A stretch of DNA of 64,000 bases from Bimastos eiseni (taxonomy: Eukaryota > Annelida > Clitellata > Crassiclitellata > Lumbricidae). Numbering within the stretch: the first letter of the stretch is position 1; each line of letters opens with the position of its first letter. Below are positions 32,750-42,599 of this stretch, in pieces. The notes below the pieces were generated by a model that saw nothing but the letters and a program-made list of their open reading frames with translations, had not been told where the DNA came from and searched no databases. The translations under genes were made by a program, and so were the position numbers. Location: NCBI GenBank assembly GCA_959347315.1, contig OY365814.1, positions 32,536,387 through 32,600,386 of the forward strand, in the 5' to 3' direction.

Positions 32750-33200
32750 TCGCAGCCCAAACCCTGACAACGCCAGTCCCTAGCCTGAATAAGAGAGGAG
32801 GGCGACGCTAGGGGTCTTTGTAGTTACACAGTGCCATTAAGCTGAAACAACTAATTCCCGATTTATTCGCACCGGATAATGGAGTAATGGAATATTAGAC
32901 TTACGATGTCGAACATTGAATCCAATCTAGTCACCAAAGAATACGCACATCAGTGTAAAGTTTCGATAATCGTAGACGTAATCGTAAATCCATATCAGTC
33001 GCAAAAACTCCTATAAAGATTGCAGTAATTTTGATCTAAAATTTTACGAGGCGCATAAACTGGCAAAACCGTCGTTATACGGCGAATGATCATGTAGTTT
33101 GGCATTGCATGATGTAGAACTCTGTTCCCATTTTGCACACCGCTGTTTGCATGACTCGTACCTTACAAAAGTCGTCTGCGTCTAATTTTCACGCTGTTGT
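32750..33200 (+). repeat. Single arm of the A-F element
   Basis: Family A (32750-32850, with GAGAGGAGGGCGACGC) is followed by unit F (32890-33200): ACTTACGATGTCGAACATTG, CACCAAAGAATACGCACATC, CGTAAATCCATATCAG, GACTCGTACCTTACAAAAG. The same order occurs at 35660-36130. No inverted partner lies beside it. Confidence 0.65.
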
Positions 33201-33269
33201 CTATGCAATATTACACCCAACTATTTACACCCTATTCAACTGATACAACTGGTTGCAATATTTATTGAA

Positions 33270-33363
33270 TTGAGCTGCAAGTGATGTAATATGGCAAACA
33301 AAATTATGTCGAAGGCAACGGCCTCTGTTGTCATAAGTTGTCGTTAAACTATGGATCCGTCCA
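33270..33363 (+). repeat. Family B copy
   Basis: TGTAATATGGCAAACAAAAT, TCGAAGGCAACGGCCTCTGT, AGTTGTCGTTAAACTATGG, ATCCGTCCATCC. Confidence 0.8.
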
Positions 33364-33589
33364 TCCACTTACGTCAGTCAATTTACAACCAGATACAGTC
33401 GTGATGATCCAAGATGTAGGCCTATCATCAGATTCGTGCACAGGATTACATAGATGGCGCTGTCGTCTGTGGGATGGAGGCCATCAGTCGCTGAGAATGT
33501 CCCGATCGACGCCGTGCATGTTGTGTGAGATCTTGGACGCAACAGAGCCATGCATGTATGCACCCGAAGGATGGATGAGAGGAGGAAAG

Positions 33590-33690
33590 AACGATCGATG
33601 GGTGAGGATGGATGGGTGGGTGGGTGTAAATAGATGGATGAGTGGATGACTGAATGTGTGAATCGATGGGTGGAAGGATGAGTATAGGAC
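33590..33690. repeat. GATGGGTG degenerate microsatellite
   Basis: GGATGGATGGGTGGGTGG-type sequence passing into GAATGTGTGAATCG. A similar degenerate GGATGAAT tract is at 33780-33900. Confidence 0.8.
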
Positions 33691-34216
33691 AAAAGTCCTA
33701 AGGTTTAGGCATTAGATTATCACCCCAAACAAAACCCCTTTTGGGGTTTCAGTACGTCCAATAAAATACCGGACATTGTGAATGGATGGAAGGATGAATT
33801 AATTAATGAATGGATGAGTTATGGATCGAACGGGCGAGTGGCTATAATGCAAATGAATTTGTGAGCGAACAAATGAATGAGCGAATGAATGAACGAACGA
33901 ATGCAATTCGTGTTTTAATCGCCTACATCCCCCATTGTCAACGACTGCTTCATGTTATTCGTGCTACGACCCCATCGCGAGTTCTCCATGCCCCACCTCA
34001 TTTGATGAGGATTCGCCAATGCAGGCGAGCGCAACCCCTCCGTCAGGCCATACCATACAACATGATCATACCTATACCCAGAGTTGATGCCTATGCCACG
34101 AGATCTTAATTCATGATCCGAATATTATATGACTTTGTTCAAATTGATGCGTTTTTATAGTCCTTGGAAGAAATTGTGCCTTTGCTGGTTGTCAAAAGCA
34201 GTTAAATTAAAAACAC

Positions 34217-34217
34217 T

Positions 34218-34251
<34 letters not shown>

Positions 34252-34252
34252 G
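34217..34252. repeat. (TTAC)n microsatellite
   Basis: About eight TTAC units ending ACAGG. Confidence 0.95.
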
Positions 34253-34399
34253 GTTAAGAAACACCTATATGGTTAGTTTTTCGAACTTAAAGTAGTGTTG
34301 AAGCAGTTGCAACCGTGTGGTTGAACTTACAGTGCTGTAGAAATCTATTAAAAGACTACAAAGTCAAAAAATTTACGTTCCGCAAGTGTTTTACGCGGT

Positions 34400-35258
34400 C
34401 TCCTTCTCCTACGACCTTGGTTGTGCTCTCTGTTTCCCGATTCTTCTTATGTATTTGGCGCCGATTTCTGTGGCAATCTTCTTCAGCGTGTCCTCGTCCT
34501 CGTTGAGTCCGAAGACTACTCCCTTCACGTCGAAGCTTGCATCGGACTTCTGCTCGGTGACTTCCGGTCTCGTCGGACGCGTGAGGACACGTGGTTCGCT
34601 CCACTCGAACATCTTTCCGTCGATCTGGGTGATGTCCTTGATATTTTCTTTGTCACCTGTAATATTGCAAATAATTCTGAGACTGTCTCCAGATCTCTGG
34701 ATAGCCTCAGGAACACAGTGGCCCTTTTCAAGGTTATTGGCCGCGATTTAAACAGTTACGGCAGAAAATTGCCTTCGCTCTTACCGTAAATTGAGCGCTG
34801 AAACAGACCTTCGAGTTCCGTTCTCTTTGCTGCTGACATTCGATTACTGTAGTAATTCCGTTGGAATCCCTCCTCCGTTGTCTTTGGTCCTTCAGGTTGA
34901 GCCAGATCACGTGATTTCTGACACACAACTATCTTCATGCGTGGCCCAACTGGCGTTGCACATGGCGCAATTTCTGAAATGTCAACCAATTTCGCCTTAA
35001 GTTTCTTGACAATGGTAGAATAGGTTTCCTTTCCTACCTCGGCCGATTGAACCTTCATATCGGTCTCACTATTTCCGCTTGCGCAGCTGGCTGCGTGCGA
35101 TCCGCATTCTTTTCAACGTTGTCTTTGTCTCTTCGTCGGAGGAATCGCTCAACGATCGCACCGCGTGTGAAGAGACTTCCTTTGTCCGCCATCTTGTCTT
35201 TGTTTCCGCGATTCGCTGACGCGGCTGATCTTTTGGCTAGAACAGCCCCGTTCTCCAT
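34400..35258 (-). pseudogene. Frameshifted ORF, LINE ORF1-like
   Basis: Three overlapping minus-strand frames read as one broken protein: 35258-35055 (basic, MADKGSLFTRGAIVERFLRR), 35058-34756 (ETYSTIVKKLKAKLVDIS) and 34752-34409, which ends VKGVVFGLNEDEDTLKKIA then IRRIGKQRAQPR. The last part has the V..FGL.E...D...L..I......RRIGK pattern seen in ORF1 of some CR1/L2-type LINEs. At least two frameshifts separate the parts, and a third would be needed after position 34409. No reverse transcriptase follows downstream, so the assignment is tentative; a processed pseudogene of a host protein is the alternative. Confidence 0.4.
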
Positions 35259-35654
35259 TGTCTACAAACAATTTCGCAGACAGAATGTAAAAATACAATT
35301 TAAAATACACGGGAAGTGAATCATAAGACAACCTCAATCCACCAAATTGAAGAAATCCAATACAAGTCGCTTATGCTTCAGATCAACTCTCGCATGGACA
35401 CGACCGTTCTTTTTAGCTGCTAATAGACTCGGCTACCTAATTAATTGTCTTCGTCGATAATAAATCGTCTTCGTAGAGTTTGGTTATATAGCTAAATGAA
35501 TAAAATTATGAAGGTGTGTAAGGAAAGTCCAGTTATTCTCCAACCCTCTGCCGGTCATTTATGACCGACAGAGGAGTAAGCGCTTCTGAGTAGATATTTG
35601 TAGAGGCGCTATATCAAGTATTTTTTATCGATTTTTGATTGACTGTTAATAGAC

Positions 35655-37005
35655 CTACATTGACAGCGCTAGTCCGAAACAAGGAGGGCGATGCTAACGA
35701 TCTTTTTTTATTACAGTGTCGGTAAGCTGAAACAACTTAGCCTATTATATCTTTGTTCACACTGGATTTATTAGCACAGTCATTCAATATTTGCTCTATG
35801 TTCGACGTCACCAACCTTTGCTTCCTTAACACTTACGATGTTGAGCCTTGAATCCATTCCAGTCACCCAAGAATACGAACATCAATGTAAGGCCTTGGTA
35901 ATTGTAGTCCTAATCGTAAATCCATACCAGTCACAGTAAACTCCAAAATAGATCGTAGTCATTTTGAAAAAAAATGTCTACGTAATGCGGAAAACCGCAA
36001 AAAACCCATCGTTGTAGAGCGATACGTCAAATTGTTTGACGTATGATGTTGAACTTTAAAGCCATTTTACACACCACTATTTGCCTGACGCGTACCCTTA
36101 CAAAAATTGTCAGAGCGCAAATTATAGATGGTTGTCGCACTACATCCGCCAAGTTGTTGCATGCGAAGTTCTAAACGATATTCAAGTAATAAAATTCGAC
36201 TGGTTAACGCAACTCCAGCAAGAACTCATTCAGTGCCAGTCCCAAGCCTCGTTAACGGAGTAGGGCAACACTAATGATCTTTGTTGTCACTATAGACAAA
36301 TTGTCAATGGAGATGCATTAGACGTAGGCTTATGATCTGAGCGTACCTTATAAAAGTCATTTGCGTGCACAATTTCTGAGACCGTCTGCATTCCTACTTG
36401 TTACATGATGTTCTAATGATGAAATGTGTGGCACTTATGTTGCGCCAATGAGCGGCTGGAAAGCGATATGGGGTAGTCAATGATGAATTAAAAGCGCGAA
36501 AGACCTTTATAAGGTACGCCTCACACAAATTGAGGTGTGTAAAATGGCAGCATGGCTACGCGGTTCAACATCATACGGCGTCAAACTACTTGACGTAATG
36601 CTTTACAATGGCGATTTTTTTTCTGTATCAAGTAAAAGTTTGGTAAAAGATCATTACGATCTGGTAAATTGTAGTTTCTCGTGACTGGTATGGATTTACG
36701 ATTACGGCTACAATTACCGAAGCCTTACACTTATGTGCGGCGTTAAAGAAACTTATAACAAACACAATGATGTGCTTATTATTTGGTGACTAGACTGGAA
36801 CCAAAGTTCTACATCGTAAGTCTTAAGATCTAAAGGTTGGTGAAGTCGAATATAGCTCAGATATTGAATGATTGTACTCATTAATCCGGTGTGATAAATC
36901 GCTATAGCTTCTGTGATAACTCAGATGGTTTGCGTCGCACTCCCCTTTATGCATACTTTGGACTGGCGGCGTTAGGGTAGGTCGACTAACAGTGGCGGTG
37001 ATAGC
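35655..37005. mobile_element. Long fold-back structure, units A and F
   Basis: Left arm about 35655-36150 and right arm about 36500-37005 are diverged inverted copies. The outermost parts are family A sequence (CAAGGAGGGCGATGC at left, its inverse CGTCGCACTCCCC at right). Inside are matching segments such as ATTCAATATTTGCTC, GACGTCACCAACCTT, CGTAAATCCATACCAG and a tail of ACACACC near the loop. A separate family A copy sits in the loop (36218-36300). No ORF. A third arm-like copy is at 32750-33200. Confidence 0.65.
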
Positions 37006-37035
37006 GTTTTAAATGATTATCTAAAGGTCATTGTT

Positions 37036-37290
37036 ATTATTATTCAACAGTTTAATGACAGCTTATACACAGGCTGTTGACGTCTTCAAAATTTTTAATT
37101 TCAGCTCATTTTGGTTTATAGTTTTTATCCTCTAACTTTATGTTGTCTTTCTTTCTTTTGTATTGTTAATTCTTGATTCCATTTCTGCATGACTGGTTGC
37201 TGAGACAGCAATATTCGACATATGGTTGTTGTAGATATTTCATAACATATAAATGATTATTACATTTTATTCCTACATATATAAACATAA
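37036..37290 (-). mobile_element. 3' end fragment of the (AAT)n-tailed LINE
   Basis: Plus strand reads (ATT)n then CAACAGTTTAATGACAG, GACGTCTTCAAAAT and TTTCTTTCTTTTG. This is the inverse of the tail of the LINEs at 39.4-41.3 kb, base for base over long stretches. Diverged and non-coding. Confidence 0.7.
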
Positions 37291-37604
37291 ATATTGTATA
37301 AATGTATATATATATATACATACAATGTACAAACATACGTATATAAAATTTATTCATGTGGCCATATGGCTTCTTTTCTGTTCATGAGAGCTCTTTTTTG
37401 ACCGTATCGGTTCTTTTCTTATTTCAGTTTATTTCCCATGAAGGTTTTTTCCATCTTATTTACAGAGCATTAAAACAATTCCATAACATCAATGTCAAAC
37501 TATCTATATAAATGTTAACAAGTAATATTTAATATTAACAGTACATCATTTATAGCATAGGATTATAGACAATATTCAATAATCCAAATCAACATAACAA
37601 CCAA

Positions 37605-37650
37605 AGGGTTAGGGTTAGGGTTAGGGTTAGGGTTAGGGTTAGGGTTAGGG
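37605..37650 (+). repeat. Interstitial telomeric repeat (TTAGGG)7
   Basis: Seven perfect TTAGGG units with a partial unit before them, far from any apparent chromosome end and passing directly into GGATGG repeats. Confidence 0.97.
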
Positions 37651-37703
37651 TGGATGGGTGGATGGGTGGATGGATGGATGGATGGATGGATGGATGGGTG
37701 GAC

Positions 37704-37737
<34 letters not shown>

Positions 37738-37748
37738 ATGGATGGATG
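37651..37748 (+). repeat. (GGAT)n microsatellite with GGTG/GGAC variants
   Basis: GGATGGGTGGATGGGTGG, then pure (GGAT)n, starting at the last telomeric unit. Confidence 0.95.
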
Positions 37749-38034
37749 AGCTGCAGTCAGAACGGTCTAGTGAATATAGTCAGCTATAGTGTTAATGAAT
37801 AGCTGAATGAATGAACGAACGTTTTCGCTGCATGCATGTTTAATTAGCATCGGTTGATAACATTTCAAAGGTGTCTAAGAAGGTCCTGACCAAATGGTAG
37901 TGGTAAGCAACGCATTGACACTTAGTCTATACATTTATATGGCGCTGCAGATCTGCTTGTTTATTTATATAGCATTGGTTGAAAACATTTTAGGGGTGTC
38001 TAAAGATGCCCTGACCAAATGGTAGTGGTAATAG

Positions 38035-38155
38035 TCTGAGTTTAACGACACTGTGTGAGTGTGCATTAACAGGGATCGTCTGCGTCGCCTTTCTCGTTTC
38101 TCCATGTTTGGGACTGGCACTGCCAGAGAGTGAGCATTGCTTTAGTTTGCTTTTT
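38035..38155 (-). repeat. Family A variant with duplicated core
   Basis: Plus strand GAGTTTAACGACACTGTGTG followed by an extra AGTGTGCATTAACA, then TTGGGACTGGCACTGCC and AGAGAGTGAGCATTG. The copy at 47815 shares the AGAGAGYGAGCA ending, so the two form a subfamily. Confidence 0.78.
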
Positions 38156-38324
38156 GTCTTTCTGTCAGGATTGTATCAAGATCCACCGTGTGACAATCAA
38201 GCATGATCAGCCTTTTTCCTGGTACAAATATTGGCTTATGCTGTTCAATCATTTTATATAGCATCCTCTAATTACTCCTTATAGGTGTCAGATGGCACGT
38301 AAAGGAATGACCGAACGATGGGTG

Positions 38325-38400
38325 GATCCAGAGTAAAACGACAGCTTTTCACAACAGATACCGTTGCCGTCGACAGAAATTTGCTTGGCATATTAATGAC
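38325..38400 (-). repeat. Family B copy
   Basis: Plus strand GGATCCAGAGTAAAACGACA, GATACCGTTGCCGTCGACAG, TTTGCTTGGCATATTA. Only the core half is present. Confidence 0.75.
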
Positions 38401-38407
38401 CGAACTT

Positions 38408-38680
38408 CTTCTTTCGCAGAGGTTTAACGACGTCGTATGGCAACAATGGCCGTTGACGTCTTTTTAATATTTATTTTATTAATGTTGGCCAATCGGCTCT
38501 TCTGATTGTTTTTGTATATGGGTCGCCGCTTGTCAGTGGACTGTAATCTTGACATGGTGCTCTGAAAAGCCACCGCATTGAAACGTTGGATATTGTTTCT
38601 GCAGTTTTTCTTTTTTTTTCTGTCTTGGTTGGAATGACCGAACATTGTTTTTCTACTCGTAGATATAACATCTTGTGTTT
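38408..38680 (-). mobile_element. Diverged relative of the (AAT)n-LINE 3' end
   Basis: Plus strand GTTTAACGACGTCGTATGGC then GGCCGTTGACGTCTTTTTAA resembles the inverse of the LINE terminus. The following 200 bp are AT-rich and lack a clear match. No intact ORF. Confidence 0.5.
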
Positions 38681-38929
38681 ACTTTTAAAAGGTGTTTAAA
38701 TAGAGCGCTCAAAATAATCGATTTCTGTGTAATCAGTTGGCTTCTGCCATTGTGTGATTTAGTAAGATGAGTTCATAATCTGTAGATAAACAGTAGAATA
38801 GATACCTGAATGTGGAATAAATTCAGACACTATCAACGACGACGTGATGCGGTAGTGTCTGCGATCTGCACCGTGTTGTCGCACGACTTCTATTGCGATG
38901 CTTAACCTGAGTAAATACAAGTAGTAATT

Positions 38930-39028
38930 TCAGTATAACGACACTGTGTAATAACAAAGATTATTAGCGTCGCATTTCTTCTCTATTTATGCTTGGGACT
39001 GGCACTCCTGGGCTGCAGGCAGTGTATG
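38930..39028 (-). repeat. Family A copy
   Basis: Plus strand CAGTATAACGACACTGTGTA, ATTAGCGTCGCATTTCTTC, GCTTGGGACTGGCACTCC. Ends CTGCAGGCAGTG, as does the 47610 copy. Confidence 0.78.
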
Positions 39029-39386
39029 ATTTTGAATGCAAAATGCAGCACTATTATGCGATACTCAATTACACAACAGCCCTACGTTTTAAGCATGTAG
39101 TGCGGGTAGATCTTGTTTTCGAGGTGTCTATTACGATCACCGCGTCAGTCATTTTATAAAAAGGTTTGGTGACACGTTACAGCATTAAACGCTGACGTCG
39201 ACATATATTATTATTGAGCTGTTCCGCAACAAGTCCTCAATTATAGCTAAGATTAAATTCTTCCACCTATTCCCCTACATTGCGTCCCGTGTTTCATTTA
39301 ACTAATGACGGCTGCAGAATCTGGGACTTTCCCTCAACACCATTATAACGTTATTAACAGATGCTATATATAAGCAAACAGCTTAT

Positions 39387-40357
39387 TAGCATCATTACTT
39401 CTACAGATTATATAGAACAGGAGGAAATATACCCATTGATTAAAACATATATAATCAATAAATGGCAATTGCAATATACTAATGATGATAAAGGAAATTT
39501 TTATAAAAATATATGCCCAATTGTTTCCACTGATATTAAGTTAATAGATCCATGTAGACAAAAAGAGGTTCAAATTAGTCGTTTAAGATTAGGAGTTGCC
39601 CTTACTAATAAAAGATTATTTCTAATGAGAAGGCATCCCAATGGATTGTGTGACTGATGTAAGACTACAGACAGTATCGCACATCTACTAATGGAGTGTA
39701 AGAAAGAAAATATAGCCTCTATGTTGAAGGATCAATGTAGCATTTATAAATTGGAATTTAATGTGAAAAATTTACTTGATGTAGGATGTATACAAAGTGT
39801 CATTTATAGACTTATTAAAACAATAAATAAAGGGATTATACTCTAATTAAATCTCTTTCATTTATATTACTATATAATTTATTGTATGTGTATATAGATG
39901 GACTAGACATATCACGTGTTTATCAGGATGACGCATATCAATTAACTCATGTGATCTCAGTAGCATGCATACAGATTATAGTGGTTTATAGATGTATAAA
40001 AATAATAATTGTAGGTTTAATATTATAATTCATAATATCTTATAATTATGTTATAATTAAATTACATTGTTAAATAATAATGGAATCTATAACAACACAT
40101 CAGGAAGAAAGAAGACAAATAGACTAAAGAAAGAAAGAAAACAGAAAGACTAAAGAAAGAAAGAAAACAGAAAGACTAAAGAAAGAAAGAAACAGAAAGA
40201 CTAAAGAAAGAAAGAAAACAGAAAGATAAATGATTAAAACTATATACGAAATTGAACTGAAATGTAACAAATTTTAAAGACGTCAACGGCCTGTGTTGCT
40301 ATAGGATGTCGTTAAACTGTTGAATAATAATAATAATAAAAATAATAATAAATAATA
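39387..40357 (+). mobile_element. 5'-truncated LINE with (AAT)n tail, copy 1
   Basis: Encodes the C-terminal part of a non-LTR retrotransposon protein: INKWQLQYTNDDKGNFY, RQKEVQISRLRLGVAL, and the zinc-knuckle-like C-x2-C...H...C tail (CD.CKTTDSIAHLLMEC). An in-frame TGA at 39655-39657 breaks it. A 3' UTR with GAAAGAAA tracts follows, ending GTCGTTAAACTGTTG and an (AAT)n tail. Copy 2 follows immediately. Confidence 0.82.
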
Positions 40358-41317
40358 GCATCATTGATTCTATAACTTCTACAGATTATATAGAACAGGA
40401 GGAAATATATCCATTGATTAAAACATATATAATCAATAAATGGCAATTGCAATATACTAATGATGATAAAGGAAATTTTTATAAAAATATATGCCCAATT
40501 GTTTCCACTGATATTAAGTTAATAGATCCATGTAGACAAAAAGAGGTTCAAATTAGTCGTTTAAGATTAGGAGTTGCCCTTGCTAATAAAAGATTATTTC
40601 TAATGAGAAGGCATCCCAATGGATTGTGTGACTTATGTAAGACTACAGACAGTATCGCACATCTACTAATGGAGTGTAAGAAAGAAAATATAGCCTCTAT
40701 GTTGAAGGATCAATGTAGCATTTATAAATTGGAATTTAATGTGAAAAATTTACTTGATGTAGGATGTATACAAAGTGTCATTTATAGACTTATTAAAACA
40801 ATAAATAAAGGGATTATACTCTAATTAAATCTCTTTCATTTATATTACTATATAATTTATTGTATGTGTATATAGATGGACTAGACATATCACGTGTTTA
40901 TCAGGATGACGCATATCAATTAACTCATGTGATCTCAGTAGCATGCATACAGATTATAATGGTTTATAGATGTATAAAAATAATAATTGTAGGTTTAATA
41001 TTATAATTCATAATATCTTATAATTATGTTATAATTAAATTACATTGTTAAATAATAATGGAATCAATAACAACACATAAGGAAGAAAGAAGACAAATAG
41101 ACTAAAGAAAGAAAGAAAACAGAAAGACTAAAGAAAGAAAGAAAACAGAAAGACTAAAGAAAGAAAGAAACAGAAAGACTAAAGAAAGAAAGAAAACAGA
41201 AAGATAAAGGATTAAAACTATAATTATACGAAATTGAACTGATATGTAACAAATTTTAAAGACGTCAACGGCCTGTGTTGCTATAGGATGTCGTTAAACT
41301 GTTGAATAATAATAATA
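40358..41317 (+). mobile_element. 5'-truncated LINE with (AAT)n tail, copy 2 in tandem
   Basis: Near-identical to copy 1, offset 978 bp in the coding part, and truncated at the same point. It has TTA where copy 1 has TGA, so its frame is open from about 40414 to 40824 through the HLLMEC motif. It ends GTCGTTAAACTGTTG(AAT)n. The shared truncation point suggests tandem duplication more than two independent insertions. Confidence 0.82.
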
Positions 41318-41402
41318 GTGTCAAATGCCTAGAACTTTCATTGATACCACTACTGTAGCGATGCCGTCCTTAATTTTGAAACACCCATATAAGTCACAGA
41401 AA

Positions 41403-41517
41403 AGTGGTTGTTGCAGTTTAACGACACTGTTTGATAACGAAAATCATTAGCGTCGCCCTCCTCCTTTATCTAGGTTTGGGACTGGCACTGGCCGAGTACT
41501 ACCAGTGACGGAGTTTA
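41403..41517 (-). repeat. Family A copy, close to consensus
   Basis: Plus strand GCAGTTTAACGACACTGTTT through GACTGGCACTGGCCGAGTAC and CAGTGACGGAGTTT. Starts about 85 bp after the tail of the tandem LINE. Confidence 0.85.
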
Positions 41518-41823
41518 GCTTCACATAAAGCATCGACGATTTTGAATATGTAGCTTGAGTAAGACTCATTTTAAAGGTATATAATGTCTATGCAGATTCA
41601 AACGTTATCAACAGCAAAAGAAAGTTTAGCGAAATCTTACAGAAGCAAACGTTGGCGCGGACTATTATTATTTGTGAATTGCTTTTGAGATTGTCTGTCC
41701 TAAGGCATTCAGCATTATACTTTAAACTAGATTTAAAGAAAGCTCTTGACGACAAAGGTCGTCGAAGTCAAAATATTTAACATTCGCATATTAAAGCTCC
41801 TTGTGTCTAAGTAAAATACGCAT

Positions 41824-41826
<3 letters not shown>

Positions 41827-41902
<76 letters not shown>
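41827..41902. repeat. (TA)n microsatellite
   Basis: About 75 bp of pure TA flanked by unique sequence. Confidence 0.97.
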
Positions 41903-41905
<3 letters not shown>

Positions 41906-42329
41906 TTGGGGACATCTTACAGCAACATACGCTAACTCCGACACTAATAGCAATAAAAAAGATGGGTCAGATAGGTGTGGATTTTCAAAGGTATATTTTG
42001 CCCACCCTAAGCGCAGACAGTCAGACATCCTCAGAGTATCTAGTTAGTTTTGTCATTACTATATATATTATCACATAACATAAAGCTCATTGCGAAGACT
42101 ACATCGTTTTATGCTCATCCTGATTAAATCTTTTCACCTCTGAAGTATTTATAAGGCGAACACACACTTAAAAGAGGTGTCGAATTATTTTATGAAGTTC
42201 TCACTCTTTTTGTGGCAACTGGTGTTGATTATATTTTGTTTAAACGGAAGAATCCTGGGTTTGAGGACAGCTTTTGACACCGAAACGCCGTGGACGATGA
42301 CATGAATTATTGTTTTGGATGGTACTGGT

Positions 42330-42440
42330 TGTTCTGGTTGTTGCAGTTTAACGACACCGTGTGGTAACAAAGACCTTAGCGACGCCCTCCTTCTTTATCC
42401 AGGCTTGGGATTGACACTTGCAGAGTGTAACCAGTGAATG
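42330..42440 (-). repeat. Family A copy
   Basis: Plus strand GCAGTTTAACGACACCGTGT, ACGCCCTCCTTCTTTATCC, GCTTGGGATTGACACTTGC. Lies beside a family B-like remnant at 42250-42300 and a family C copy at 42458. Confidence 0.82.
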
Positions 42441-42457
42441 AGTTGTGCCTATGCAAA

Positions 42458-42592
42458 TTATTATTAACCCACAGTTTAGCGTCGTCAAATGACATAAATG
42501 GCCGTTGACGACAACTTTTTTTAAACATTTACATTACAGTGAAAATAAATTCCTAGCGTCCGAAAGACACCATATAAAACTGTGAATTTTAA
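42458..42592 (-). repeat. Family C copy with (AAT)n tail
   Basis: Plus strand ATTATTATTAACCCACAG, TTTAGCGTCGTCAAATGACA, ATGGCCGTTGACGACAAC, ending AGCGTCCGAAAGACACCA. In the sense direction it ends in TTAATAATAAT, like the LINE tail. Confidence 0.75.
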
Positions 42593-42599
42593 ACTGTCA

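Larger units (their letters stand above)
33364..34400. other. No gene recognised
   Basis: Holds degenerate GGATGG and GAATGAAT microsatellites, a 16-bp palindrome AACCCCTTTTGGGGTT near 33735, and a G+C-rich 33920-34100 piece with no recognised coding. Confidence 0.4.

Noticed and set aside
37605..37650. A chromosome end
   Set aside because: Only seven TTAGGG units with normal sequence on both sides.
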